The position numbers and the translations under genes are program-made. A stretch of 64,000 bases of DNA, taken from contig JABBNZ010000004.1 of assembly GCA_019352035.1 (NCBI GenBank), forward strand, positions 36,193 through 100,192, given 5' to 3'. Each line of letters opens with the position of its first letter. Position 1 is the first letter of the stretch. Below the pieces are notes generated by a model. The model was not told the DNA's origin and made no database searches. It saw only the letters and a list, made by a program, of their open reading frames with translations. The DNA comes from Pseudomonadota bacterium. Lineage in GTDB: Bacteria; Pseudomonadota; Gammaproteobacteria; Steroidobacterales; Steroidobacteraceae. Below, in pieces: positions 22,101-30,287 of this stretch.

Positions 22101-22416
22101 GAGATGGGTGGACTCTTCCATCTCCAAAACGGCGAATGTGCCGACGGATTTTCCCTACGAGAAGTTCAAGGACATTTATCTCTACGCTCACGAGAAGGGT
22201 CTGAAGGGCTGCACCACGTTCCGCTTCAATCCGGAAGCGTTTCAGGGCGTCCTGGTGAAGGAGCAGGACCTGAAGAATACGACTTACAAGTTCACGCTGG
22301 ATGACGGAACGGTCGTGGAGGCGCGCGGTGATGAGGAAATCGAGTACGACGGGGAGCTGCACACAGCGGCGAACCTATTTGACGCGATGAAGGACGGCTA
22401 CTATGGACGGTACTGA
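19141..22416 (+). CDS. nrdJa: Class II (B12-dependent) ribonucleotide reductase, NrdJa subunit with intein
   Basis: Reduces ribonucleotides using adenosylcobalamin. The 1091-residue precursor contains a 376-residue intein (residues 323-698), so the mature extein is about 715 residues, like Pseudomonas NrdJa. Visible features include the redox cysteine 102 in STINCTVSGTI, KAGCGIGYEHSTLRPRGAYVSG and SSAGGRRGAQMGTF. Across the intein junction the extein reads ATNP/CGEQPLPPYGSCLLGSVNL. The first Cys after the intein (699) is the thiyl-radical cysteine, and the Cys 11 residues later is the second redox cysteine. The C-terminal cysteine pair is absent and is supplied by NrdJb, encoded 48 bp downstream. 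Two NrdR-like boxes precede the gene. Confidence 0.96.
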   Translation: MNTVVKIEPKDIDAIPFQEASLDIWDKKYRLTAKDGTPIDRTMDDTYKRVARALADVEREEVREHWYERFLWALRRGAIPAGRVTSNAGALEHKPATSTINCTVSGTIRDSMDDILRKVHEAGLTLKAGCGIGYEHSTLRPRGAYVSGAGAYTSGPLSFMDIYDKMCFTVSSAGGRRGAQMGTFDVGHPDAMEFIRAKRENGRLRQFNLSLLITDEFMAAVRENREWKLAFPVIRTEIEGEQPDLTDSASYVWREWPVHDGYIVNEEGLVACKVYKTLPARRMWDVIMTSTYDFAEPGFILIDRVNEMNNNWWCENIRATNPCVTADTRLATQYGLVRIGDLHDARVDIQATVDRRALGESEGGVAVRPAVPAFMTAPSADVYRVVTEAGYEIKATEWHDFYTTRGKVKLKDLKPGDELLIQSGKGQFGGCGGAEVGVLLGLITADGHITNHGKGRQAAVVNLWGADRDYADVLVSYVNTMITGWAAGPRNYRVSAVAVPERNLVMIRSVILMRYLREFYGISVACKTAVPEIIWRGNEECVKGYLRGLFQSDGTVNTSGNAGTSCSVRLASCHPSLLRDVQMLLANIGIFSSVHKRREAGERLLPDGKGGKKAYACKADYELIVDGESRERFMSEIGFLADPKKEKYERWAEGKAPRKTQRFASRIAEIVYVGKEAVFDTTQPDHNAVIFNGIVTGQCGEQPLPPYGSCLLGSVNLTRFVREPFTERAKFDWEEYRAVVKVFTRMLDNVVEINGLPLEKQREEILRKRRHGMGYLGLGSTMTLLRMKYGSSESTRFTEEVSREMALAGWEAGLELAREKGPAPIMNEGFKVTKEMLRKRPEMARDGWKPGDKIPGRILHAKYSRYMQRVAQVAPRLVEELAETGSRFTHHTSIAPTGTISLSLANNASNGIEPSFAHYYFRNVIRGGKKSKEKVDVYSFELLAYRELMNPKAKPGSTAEGERLPDYFIASEDVKPSEHVDVQAAAQRWVDSSISKTANVPTDFPYEKFKDIYLYAHEKGLKGCTTFRFNPEAFQGVLVKEQDLKNTTYKFTLDDGTVVEARGDEEIEYDGELHTAANLFDAMKDGYYGRY
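20107..21234 (+). mobile_element. Intein with LAGLIDADG homing endonuclease, inserted at the NrdJa catalytic cysteine
   Basis: A 376-residue in-frame insertion. Block A is CVTADTRLATQYGLVRIGDL, starting with the Cys nucleophile. Block B is EAGYEIKATEWHDFYT, with the TxxH motif. The endonuclease repeats are GLITADG (residues 441-447) and LRGLFQSDG (546-554), i.e. two LAGLIDADG-type motifs. Blocks F and G are AVFDTTQPDHNAVIFNGIVTGQ. The C-extein begins with Cys. The last intein residue is Gln instead of the usual Asn, and the penultimate is Gly instead of His. Both are known variants, the Gln terminus notably in some ribonucleotide-reductase inteins, so splicing is plausible but may use a modified or slower cyclisation step. 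Confidence 0.95.
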
Positions 22417-22464
22417 GCACGTTGTGATGCAGCGTATGCGGCCCCGTATACTGGAACTCAGACC

Positions 22465-23217
22465 ATGACCATCAAGATCGAGCGCAAAATCGTCAAGTAC
22501 CAGGTGCAGAAGCCGGAGGACACAGCGGCGGCGGCAGCGGCGGAACCTGCGAAAGCTGCGAAAGCGGCTCCGGCATCGCCGACCGAGGAGGTCTTTCGCG
22601 ACAAGAACGGCCGCACCGCGAAAGTCATCCGGATGCACGAGAAGCTCGAGCGTCCGGAGGTGCTGATCGGCTCCACTTACAAGGTCAAGACGCCGATCTC
22701 CGATCACGCGATGTACGTGACCATCAACGATATCGTGCTGAACGAGGGCACGGAGTACGAGCAGCGCCGGCCCTTCGAGATCTTCATCAACTCGAAGAAT
22801 CTCGACCACTTTCAGTGGATCGTGGCGCTGACGCGGATCATTTCCGCGGTCTTTCGCAAGGGGGGCGACGTCACCTTCCTGGTCGATGAGCTGAAGGCCG
22901 TCTTCGACCCCCGCGGCGGCTACTGGCAGCCGGGAGGCAAGTTCATGTCTTCCATCATCGCCGAGCTGGGCTATGTCATCGAGAAGCACCTGCAGACCAT
23001 CGGCCTCATGCGTAAGCCCCAGCTGGACGAGCATCAGCAGAAGCTGGTGGACGAGAAGCGCGCGGAATTCGAGGCGCGCGCGAAGCAGGCGGATGCCTTC
23101 GCGAAGTCTCACTTCCCTGAAGGCGCCCAGCTTTGCGGCAAGTGCAGCACCGCGGCGGTGGTCATGATGGACGGCTGCATGACGTGCCTCAACTGCGGCG
23201 ACTCCAAGTGCGGCTGA
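22465..23217 (+). CDS. nrdJb: Class II ribonucleotide reductase, NrdJb subunit
   Basis: The 250-residue companion of NrdJa (MTIKIERKIVKYQVQKPED...). An alanine-rich linker at about residues 18-40 precedes the conserved block HEKLERPEVLIGSTYKVKTP, YVTINDIVLNEGTEYEQRRPFEIFINSKNLDHFQWI and RIISAVFRKGGDVTFL. It ends CLNCGDSKCG, the swinging-arm cysteines that re-reduce the active site of the partner subunit. The split of one class II enzyme into Ja and Jb is established for Pseudomonas. It is 48 bp downstream of nrdJa in the same operon. Confidence 0.95.
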   Translation: MTIKIERKIVKYQVQKPEDTAAAAAAEPAKAAKAAPASPTEEVFRDKNGRTAKVIRMHEKLERPEVLIGSTYKVKTPISDHAMYVTINDIVLNEGTEYEQRRPFEIFINSKNLDHFQWIVALTRIISAVFRKGGDVTFLVDELKAVFDPRGGYWQPGGKFMSSIIAELGYVIEKHLQTIGLMRKPQLDEHQQKLVDEKRAEFEARAKQADAFAKSHFPEGAQLCGKCSTAAVVMMDGCMTCLNCGDSKCG

Positions 23218-23275
23218 GGGTGTCGGGGCCGCGGCGCTGAAGCGGCGGGGCGATTTCGCGCCGCGCGCGTGAGCC

Positions 23276-24025
23276 TCAGCTCTGCCGCGTGCGACGCCGG
23301 CGGCCGAGCATCAGGCAGCCGAGGAGGCCCGCTCCGAAGAGGGCGAGCGAACCGGGCTCGGACGCCTGCACGACGCTGGTGTCGAAGCTGTAGAAGGGAT
23401 CCGGCACCGCGCTGGTGCCTGTCGAGAACGCGGCGGCGACGGTCAGCGAGTAAGACCGGATGGGATCCGGACCGCCGGTGAGTGTGGCGCCCGTGCTGCC
23501 GCTGCTCAGGTTGAGCGTGCCGATCAGATTGCTCGGGCCGCAGTTCGTTGCGGGGTTCCCGGGATCGCTCGGATTGCAGAAGTAGCTGCCGCTGGTGTCC
23601 CACCAGGCGGAGGTGGTCAACGCGCCGCTGTTGATCGTGCCGCCATACTGCAGCAGGAAGCCGTTCTCGCCGATGACCTGATTAAAGCCGGGGGCGCTGA
23701 TCACGATCGACAGGGGGTCCGTAGAGCAGCCGCCCGCTGCAGTCACGCATGTCGAGGCGACACCGCCCAGGTCGATGCCGGCATTGGTGTTGAGCGTGGG
23801 CGCATAGCTGATGGCGGCGAGGGCGACCGTCCAGCCATTCAGGGCCGTCGTGGTGGCATACGTCGCGATGGATGGGGAGCCGGTGGTGGAGGTGCTGCCC
23901 ATCACCGTGGCGGTCGCCGTGCCGCTTTGCAGGAATACCTCGATGGGATCGGCAAAAGCCGGGCTGGCGGCCATCGCGCTGGCGACGATCGCGCCAAGTC
24001 CAAGGGTGGCAATGCGGCTGAGCAT
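23276..24025 (-). CDS. PEP-CTERM exported protein
   Basis: A 249-residue secreted protein. I start at the ATG at 24025 (MLSRIATLGLGAIVASAMAASPAFA), giving a clean signal peptide cleaved after AFA, with GAGGA upstream. The body is low-charge and rich in Ser, Thr, Gly and Ala. The C-terminus ASEPGSLALFGAGLLGCLMLGRRRRTRQS is a PEP-CTERM sorting signal: a PEP-like motif, one membrane helix and an arginine cluster, normally processed by an exosortase. No exosortase lies in the window. A sigma-54-type promoter is visible upstream, in keeping with sigma-54/PrsR control known for many PEP-CTERM genes. Confidence 0.88.
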   Translation of the reverse strand: MLSRIATLGLGAIVASAMAASPAFADPIEVFLQSGTATATVMGSTSTTGSPSIATYATTTALNGWTVALAAISYAPTLNTNAGIDLGGVASTCVTAAGGCSTDPLSIVISAPGFNQVIGENGFLLQYGGTINSGALTTSAWWDTSGSYFCNPSDPGNPATNCGPSNLIGTLNLSSGSTGATLTGGPDPIRSYSLTVAAAFSTGTSAVPDPFYSFDTSVVQASEPGSLALFGAGLLGCLMLGRRRRTRQS

Positions 24026-24071
24026 TTCTGGTCCTCGTCTGAGGCTTTTCCTGAACGGTAACTCCTGCCGC

Positions 24072-24088
24072 TGCAAGAACGGTTCCAC
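24072..24088 (-). promoter_or_regulatory. Candidate sigma-54 promoter for the PEP-CTERM gene
   Basis: On the minus strand: GTGGAACCGTTCTTGCA. The -24 GG and -12 GC are separated by exactly 10 nt, close to consensus TGGCAC-N5-TTGCA. The predicted start would leave a leader of about 35 nt containing GAGGA before the ATG at 24025. Confidence 0.65.
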
Positions 24089-24280
24089 CTCTGATGTCCT
24101 GTTCCATATCAATAAGTTAGCGTTATGCCCTCGCGCCGCGGCAGGCCTGTGTAAAAAACATCGACGCTCTTTGCAGCCCCGCTCGCCGGCCGCGGCGGTC
24201 AGCGTTTGTCATATTGGACGGGCACGCGAGGCCGGGCGTAGCATCGCGCGGATAACTACAAGGCTACGCCGCCGCAGACG

Positions 24281-25657
24281 ATGAACGCCGCAGCCCCCAT
24301 ACCGCCCGAGACGGCATTGGATGAGAACGCCTGGGAGGATCTCTTAAGCTTCATCGAGGAGCGCCGGGTCATCCCGATCGTAGGGCCGGAGCTGCTGATG
24401 GTCGCGAGCGAGGGTCGGCCACGTCTGCTCTACGATGTGCTCGCAGAACGCCTGGCGACGCGCCTCAATGTCGACATGCGAGAACTCCCCGAGCGCTACT
24501 CGCTGAACGATGTGGTGTGTCTGTTTCTCGCCCATCGCGGGCGGCGCGAGGAGGCCTACGTTCGGCTGCGCGGCGTGCTGAAGGACCTCGACGTCGAGCC
24601 GCCCGCGGCGCTGCGGCAGCTCGCGGCCATTACCGACTTCGACCTCTTCGTGTCCACCACTTTCGACTCGCTGCTCGAGACGGCGATCAATCTCGCCCGC
24701 TTCGAGGGGGCGCACTCGACGGAGGCGCTCTCCTACGCGCCCAATCGCGTGACGGACCTGCCGGTCGAGCGTGAGCGGCTCACCCGGCCAACGGTGTATC
24801 ACCTCTTCGGCAAGATCTCGGCCTCCCCGACCTACGTCATCTCGGACGAGGATCTACTCGAGTATCTGTGTGCGCTGCAGAACGAGCATCTGGCGCCCGA
24901 GCGGCTCTTCTACGAGCTCGAGCACAACCACCTGCTCGTGATCGGCGGGTCCCTCAGCAACTGGGTCGCGCGGCTCTTTCTGCGCATGGCCAAGCGCCAG
25001 CGGCTCTCGGCCCCGCGCGATGTCGGTGAGGTGCTCGCCGATGACCTGATCGGCGAGGAGCCGCACCTGGTGAGTTTTCTGCATCAGGTGAGCGTGCATA
25101 CGCGCATCTACCGTGGCGCGGAGCGCTTTGTCGCGGAGCTCCATGAACGCTGGCAGGCGCGGCGCAAGCCCGCGGATGCCGGCATGGATCCGGCCCGCTT
25201 CCTGCCGCCGGTGCGGGAGATGCCCGAGAACGCGGTGTTCATCAGCTACGCGCGCGAGGACCTGCCGGCGGTAAAGCGGATCAAGGCGGGACTCGAAGCC
25301 GCAGGCATCACCACCTGGTTCGACCTCGAGCGCCTGGAAAGCGGCGATGACTACGACCTCAAGGTACAGCGCAACATCGCCCGCTGCTCGTACTTCATTC
25401 CCGTGATCTCGCAGAACACAGAGCGTCGCCTCGAGGCGTACTTCCGTCGTGAGTGGAGCTATGCGCTAGACCGCACGCGCAACATGGCCGACGGCGCACT
25501 CTTCATCCTGCCGGTGACCATCGACACCACGAACCCGGTCGCAGCGCTCGTTCCGGAGCGCTTCCGGGCGCTGCACTTCGCGCCGCTCGAGGGTGGCGAG
25601 GTCACCCCCGAGTTCGCCCGCCGGCTGGCGGAGCTCATGAGGGCGCGCCGCGGGTGA
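24281..25657 (+). CDS. SIR2-like plus TIR domain protein, candidate immune effector
   Basis: The 458-residue protein has an N-terminal SIR2-like region (about 18-290; VIPIVGPELL, DFDLFVSTTFDSLLE, VYHLFGKISASPTYVISDEDLLEYL, HLLVIGGSLSNWVARLF). A C-terminal TIR domain follows (about 320-458; NAVFISYAREDLPAVKRIKAGLEAAGITTWFDLERLESGDDY). The TIR domain keeps the predicted catalytic Glu (E391, in YFRREW). The SIR2 part lacks the usual NADase residues: the Asn of TTNFD is Thr127 (STTFD), the His of LHG is Phe176 (LFG), and the GAG nucleotide loop is GPELL. I infer a degenerate SIR2 scaffold or ligand pocket with TIR as the likely enzyme. Its stop overlaps the GTG of the NTPase gene (GTGA), so the pair is translationally coupled. 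Confidence 0.9.
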   Translation: MNAAAPIPPETALDENAWEDLLSFIEERRVIPIVGPELLMVASEGRPRLLYDVLAERLATRLNVDMRELPERYSLNDVVCLFLAHRGRREEAYVRLRGVLKDLDVEPPAALRQLAAITDFDLFVSTTFDSLLETAINLARFEGAHSTEALSYAPNRVTDLPVERERLTRPTVYHLFGKISASPTYVISDEDLLEYLCALQNEHLAPERLFYELEHNHLLVIGGSLSNWVARLFLRMAKRQRLSAPRDVGEVLADDLIGEEPHLVSFLHQVSVHTRIYRGAERFVAELHERWQARRKPADAGMDPARFLPPVREMPENAVFISYAREDLPAVKRIKAGLEAAGITTWFDLERLESGDDYDLKVQRNIARCSYFIPVISQNTERRLEAYFRREWSYALDRTRNMADGALFILPVTIDTTNPVAALVPERFRALHFAPLEGGEVTPEFARRLAELMRARRG

Positions 25658-28600
25658 GTATCGCGTCCGAGTCTGCGAACGCTGCGGCCAGCTCCGACCC
25701 GCAGGCGACAGTCGATGCCCACAACCCCTATCTCGGGCTCGTCTCTTTCACTGAGGAGACGCGCGAGTACTTCTTCGGGCGCGATGAGGAGGTAGCGGAG
25801 CTCGCGCGGCGCGTGCAGCGCAAGCTCCTCACGGTGCTCTTCGGGAAGTCGGGGCTCGGCAAGACCTCGATCCTGCGCGCGGGCCTCGTCCCGAGGCTGC
25901 GCCAGCATGGCTGCTGCCCGGTGTACGTGCGCATCGCCTATGGCCGCGACAGCCCCGAGCCCGCCGAGCAGATCAAGGCGGCGATCCGGCGCGCCGCGAG
26001 CGTCTCGGGCGAATGGACGCAAGCGGGAGTCGCCGCCGCCGGGGAGACGCTCTGGGAATTCCTGCACCACCGCGACGATGTGCTGCGCGACGCCGCGGGC
26101 GCCCCGCTGCTCCCGTTGCTCATCTTCGATCAGTTCGAGGAGCTCTTCACCCTCGCGCAAAGCGATGACTTTGGTCGCGCGCGGGCGGCGCATTTCATCG
26201 AGGAGCTCGGTGACCTGGTAGAGAACCGGCCGCCGAAGGCGCTCGAGGCGAGGCTCGATGAGGACGACAGTGCCGCCGAGCGCTTCGACTTCGCGCGCAG
26301 CGACTACCGGGTGCTGATCGCGCTGCGCGAGGACTATCTCGCTCCGCTCGAGAGCTTGCGGCAGGCGATGCCCAGCCTGCTGCAGAACCGCGTCCGCCTG
26401 GCGCCGATGCGGAGCGCTCAGGCGCTCGAGGCGGTGCGACGGCCCGGCGGCCATCTGGTCTCCGAGGGGGCCGCGGAGGCCATCGTGCGCTTCGTCGCCG
26501 GCTCCGAGCGCGCCAACGCGGCAGTCGAGCCCTCGCTCCTTTCTCTCATCTGCCGCGAGCTGAACGATGCGCGCCTGGCGCAGGGCCGGGAGGCGATCTC
26601 GCTCGACCTCCTCGCCGGCTCGCACCAGAGCATTCTCGTCAACTTCTACGAGCGCTCGCTCGCCGACCAGCCTGCGGCCGTCCGGCGGGTCATCGAGGAT
26701 GAGTTGCTGACGGACTCGGGCTTTCGCGAGAATGTAGCCGAGGAGCGGCTGCTGAAGCGCTTGCAGGCGGCCGGCGCCGCCCCCGGGGCGCTCGCGATGC
26801 TGGTGAATCGCCGGCTGCTGCGCATCGAGGAGCGGCTCGACATGCGCCGGGTGGAGCTCACGCACGATGTGCTCTGCGGCGTCGTCAAGGCGAGCCGCGA
26901 TCAGCGCCTGGAGCGTGAGGCACGCGAGGCGGCCGAGCGCGTGCTCGAGGAGCAGCGCTCGCGCGAGCGCGCCGCGCGCCATGCCTTCCGGCGGGCGCGT
27001 TCCGTCGCGCTTGGCTGCATCCTGCTCGCAGTGCTCGCGCTCTCGGCCGCCGGCTACGCGTACGTGAACGCCGAGCGCGCGCGACGCGCCGAGCGCCTGG
27101 CGCAGCAGAACCGGGCACTCGCCGAGCAGGCGCGCAATCATGCCGAACACCTCCTCGGCTATCTCGCGGACGATTTCGAGCGCCAGCTCGAGAGCTTCGG
27201 GCAGCTGAAAATCATCGCCGAGTTCACTCAGCGCCAGATCGACTACTTTCATTCGCTCCCCCCGGAGCTGCGAAGCCCCGAGACCATCCGCTACGGCGCG
27301 CTGGCGCTGATCGAGCATGCTGAGACGCTGCGCCAGCTCGGCGATTACGACACGGGCATCCGCAATCTGAGTGAGGCCGTGCGGCTGCTGTCGCAATTGA
27401 GCCGTGGCGGTCACGCCTCGCAGGCGACCGACATCGCGCTCGGGCGTGCCGACACCGCGCGCTGCCTGATCCTCACCGTGCGTGATCCAACACCGGGCCT
27501 CGCCGCGTGCCGCCAGGCCATCGCGCTCCTTCGGCCGCTCGCCGAGCGGCCGGGCGCCTCGGTGCCGGCCCGGCAGGCGTACCTCGAGGCCCTCACAGGT
27601 CTGGGTTGGGCGGTGCAGAACTTCGGCGTCGATTATCAGGGGGCCGAGCAGGCTACGCGCGAGGCGATGCGGATCGCCACCGGCCTGGGGGCCGAGGACT
27701 TGAGGCACCTGCAGGTCAGCGCCGATTACGCCTTTGCGGGGGCCTGGCGCGTGAACGCGCTAGTCAACCTCGACCGCAATCAGGAAGCGCTGCGCGTCGG
27801 CAAGAAAGTCCTGGCCGTGACCGATGGAGTGCTCGCGCAACGCCCCTGGTACCGGCTGACGCTCGGCGCCAAGGAGATCACCGAGAGCACCCTGGCCCAA
27901 GCCGCCGGAGACGAGCTCGATCCGCGGGCGGGGGCGCGATTCGGGCGGGCGGAGCGGCAGGCGGCGTTGGCCTTTCTGCGACTCGATCCCAAGAACGTGG
28001 ACATGCGCAACAACCTCGGCCTGGCGATCACGGATGTCTGCGTTCCGCTCTGGGCTCAGGGGCATCTGCCGCAGGCCCTGGGCTGGTGCCGCAAAGCGCT
28101 CGATGCCTGGGTGCGGGTGTCGAAGAGCTTGAGCGGCGGCTTCCTGGTCCAGGTCCGCTACGTCGCCGGCCGTACGGCCGATTGGCAGGCCGTCGCAGGC
28201 GATCTGTCCGGTGCCCTGCGCACGGCCGCGACCGCCGAGCGTCTGGTCGCATCAAGTTCCCCCCACGAGCCGACGACGGGTGGTAGGTTCGGCATCTCCC
28301 TCGATGCGCGAGCCGTGGCGGCCGAGGTGGCCTTCGAGCGTGGTGATTTCGCCGCCGCGAGTCACATGGCGCAGGGTGCCATCCAGAGCTTGAGGGGCGC
28401 CAAGGTGGATGACGCCGGCAGGCTCGCGCGCGCGTATCTGCTCTACGCATTCGCGCGGGTCGGCGGCCGCGCCGAGTACCAGCTCGGCCATTTTGCCGCA
28501 GCGGCAGGCGCCGCGCGCCTCGCGCTCGATCAGGCCAAAATCGTCGCGCCGTTCTCCTCCTCGGTGCTGGCGAGCGAGCGCGACAGGGCGCGCACTTCGG

Positions 28601-29019
28601 AGCGGCTGGCGATGGCGCTCGCCCGGCAGGGCAAACTGCGGCAGGCCGCGCAAGTCATCGGCCCGGTGGTGATCTTCGAGGAGGGTCTTCTCCGGCGCAA
28701 TCATGGTGATGTCTGGGTGCCTTACGAGCTTGCGCGCGCACTCTACGCCCAATCCCTATGCGATCCGGTCCAGCACGCGCGCCTGCGCGGACGAGCGGCG
28801 ACGCTGCTCGAGCAACTGCCGCCGGACCTCAAGGTTCTGCGCGACGTGCGGCGCTTGCGGCAACGGGTCGCCGGCGGGTCGGCCCAGGCTGCCCGGCGCT
28901 CGAGCATCCGCGGGAGCCCCGCCATCCTCCGCCGCGACAGCGCCGCTTCAGGTCCGCGCCGTCTCGGCCTGACTCCACTTCTGCCAGGCGTACAACGGCA
29001 GGCCCGCGAGCATCAGTAG
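25654..29019 (+). CDS. nSTAND1-type NTPase with transmembrane helix and C-terminal helical repeats
   Basis: I start at GTG 25654, overlapping the TIR gene stop; the ORF-track extension is the wrong frame of that gene. The product is 1121 residues. It opens with NPYLGLVSFTEETREYFFGRDEEV, diagnostic of nSTAND1. Walker A is GKSGLGKTS (64-72) and Walker B is LLIFDQFEELF (D159). LTHDVLCGVV and a charged coiled coil (REAREAAERVLEEQRSRER) precede one membrane helix at about 450-472 (SVALGCILLAVLALSAAGYAYV). The remaining 600 residues are TPR-like repeats. STAND ATPases act as switches that sense a ligand with the repeats and trigger an effector, here presumably the TIR protein. The last 72 bp overlap the convergent permease gene, and the final 45 residues look unstructured. 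Confidence 0.9.
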   Translation: MSIASESANAAASSDPQATVDAHNPYLGLVSFTEETREYFFGRDEEVAELARRVQRKLLTVLFGKSGLGKTSILRAGLVPRLRQHGCCPVYVRIAYGRDSPEPAEQIKAAIRRAASVSGEWTQAGVAAAGETLWEFLHHRDDVLRDAAGAPLLPLLIFDQFEELFTLAQSDDFGRARAAHFIEELGDLVENRPPKALEARLDEDDSAAERFDFARSDYRVLIALREDYLAPLESLRQAMPSLLQNRVRLAPMRSAQALEAVRRPGGHLVSEGAAEAIVRFVAGSERANAAVEPSLLSLICRELNDARLAQGREAISLDLLAGSHQSILVNFYERSLADQPAAVRRVIEDELLTDSGFRENVAEERLLKRLQAAGAAPGALAMLVNRRLLRIEERLDMRRVELTHDVLCGVVKASRDQRLEREAREAAERVLEEQRSRERAARHAFRRARSVALGCILLAVLALSAAGYAYVNAERARRAERLAQQNRALAEQARNHAEHLLGYLADDFERQLESFGQLKIIAEFTQRQIDYFHSLPPELRSPETIRYGALALIEHAETLRQLGDYDTGIRNLSEAVRLLSQLSRGGHASQATDIALGRADTARCLILTVRDPTPGLAACRQAIALLRPLAERPGASVPARQAYLEALTGLGWAVQNFGVDYQGAEQATREAMRIATGLGAEDLRHLQVSADYAFAGAWRVNALVNLDRNQEALRVGKKVLAVTDGVLAQRPWYRLTLGAKEITESTLAQAAGDELDPRAGARFGRAERQAALAFLRLDPKNVDMRNNLGLAITDVCVPLWAQGHLPQALGWCRKALDAWVRVSKSLSGGFLVQVRYVAGRTADWQAVAGDLSGALRTAATAERLVASSSPHEPTTGGRFGISLDARAVAAEVAFERGDFAAASHMAQGAIQSLRGAKVDDAGRLARAYLLYAFARVGGRAEYQLGHFAAAAGAARLALDQAKIVAPFSSSVLASERDRARTSERLAMALARQGKLRQAAQVIGPVVIFEEGLLRRNHGDVWVPYELARALYAQSLCDPVQHARLRGRAATLLEQLPPDLKVLRDVRRLRQRVAGGSAQAARRSSIRGSPAILRRDSAASGPRRLGLTPLLPGVQRQAREHQ

Positions 29020-30255
29020 AGTGCCCCAGTAGAGGGTGTCCCGGCCGGCACCCGCGGCGGCCCATAACGCGAATGCGAACGCCAGGGAGGCGAGTGCGAT
29101 GTTGCGGCCGCGCGCCTTGTCGCGGCGTCCGAGCAACAATTCGGCCATGGAGCACAGCATGTACGGCACCAGCGTGTAGAACGTCGCAATCAGGATCATC
29201 ACGTTGAACATGCCCACCAGTCCCCGGCTGTAGCTCATCAGGATCGCGATGGTGGCGATGACGCTCGAGAGCACCAGGCCGGCGACCGGCGTGCCCCGGC
29301 TCCCTTCCGCTGCAAAAGGCTTCGGAAACAAATGATCCTTGGCCGCCGCCTGCGGAAACTGACCTGACATCAGGATCCAGCCGTTGAGCGCACCGAAGCA
29401 GGAGATGATCGCGGCGACAGCGACCAGTTTACCCGCCCAGCTGCCCCAGAGGAGTCTCGCAGCGTCGGCGAACGGGGCGTTGGAGTGAGCCAGTGAGCTG
29501 GCGGGGATGACGCCCATCACCACCGTGGTGCAAAGGATGTAGAAAACGGCTGCTATTCCCGTACCGATCCAGGTTGCACGGGGGATGGTCCATTCCGGAT
29601 CCTTCACGTGATCGGATGGAATCGTGGCGCACTCGAGACCGAGGAAAGCCCACATGGTGAGCGCAGCGCTCGCGTCGATGGCCGCCGGCGCGGACTGACC
29701 GGCGCCGCCGGAGGCGAGAATGTGCAGATTGAAGTGAAAGATTCCGAACAGGGCCAGCACGAGGAGCGGGGAGAGCTTCAGGATGACCGTGATGAGCTGC
29801 AGCCGTCCGGCAGCACGGACGCCCAGGATGTTCACCGCTGTCAGCGCCCAAGTGGCCGCCAGCGCGGCGCCCGCGCCTGCCAGGGGGCGGGCGGCGAGGA
29901 GCGGGAAGATCGTCGTCAGATAACTCGCGAAGGCTACGGCGATGGCCGCGACGGCTGCCGCGCAGCTGATCCAATACATCCACGCGAGCAGGAACCCTGC
30001 AAAGTCACCGAAGACTTCACGCGGATAGGCGTACGGGCCGCCGGCCAAGGGTGCGCGCCGCGCGAGCCGGCTGAAGACCCGGGCGAGGAGCAGCGCGCCC
30101 ATGGTGCTTACGATCCATCCCCAAAGGCTGTAGACGCCGTACACCGCCAGCGATGCCGGCAGCAGGAATATCCCGGACCCCACCATGTTGCCGATCACCA
30201 CCGAGGTCGTGGTCGCGAGCCCGAGGCTGCGGCGCGGTTCGCCAGGGGATTGCAT
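28948..30255 (-). CDS. APC-superfamily amino-acid permease
   Basis: A 435-residue integral membrane protein with about 12 predicted helices. It begins LGLATTTSVVIGNMVGSGIFLLPASLA, the GSG(I/V) substrate-backbone motif of APC transporters, followed by RRAPLAGGPYAYPREVFGDFAGF and a conserved central WAFLGLECATIPSDHVKDPEWTIPRAT. The layout resembles arginine/agmatine and related exchangers. It is divergent from a dimethylargininase-like gene only 32 bp away, suggesting transport of arginine or a methylated arginine. Specificity is inference. Its 3' end overlaps the NTPase gene. Confidence 0.9.
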   Translation of the reverse strand: MQSPGEPRRSLGLATTTSVVIGNMVGSGIFLLPASLAVYGVYSLWGWIVSTMGALLLARVFSRLARRAPLAGGPYAYPREVFGDFAGFLLAWMYWISCAAAVAAIAVAFASYLTTIFPLLAARPLAGAGAALAATWALTAVNILGVRAAGRLQLITVILKLSPLLVLALFGIFHFNLHILASGGAGQSAPAAIDASAALTMWAFLGLECATIPSDHVKDPEWTIPRATWIGTGIAAVFYILCTTVVMGVIPASSLAHSNAPFADAARLLWGSWAGKLVAVAAIISCFGALNGWILMSGQFPQAAAKDHLFPKPFAAEGSRGTPVAGLVLSSVIATIAILMSYSRGLVGMFNVMILIATFYTLVPYMLCSMAELLLGRRDKARGRNIALASLAFAFALWAAAGAGRDTLYWGTLLMLAGLPLYAWQKWSQAETART

Positions 30256-30287
30256 CTGGGTTTTCTGGTTTCCGGAGGCGAAATCCG

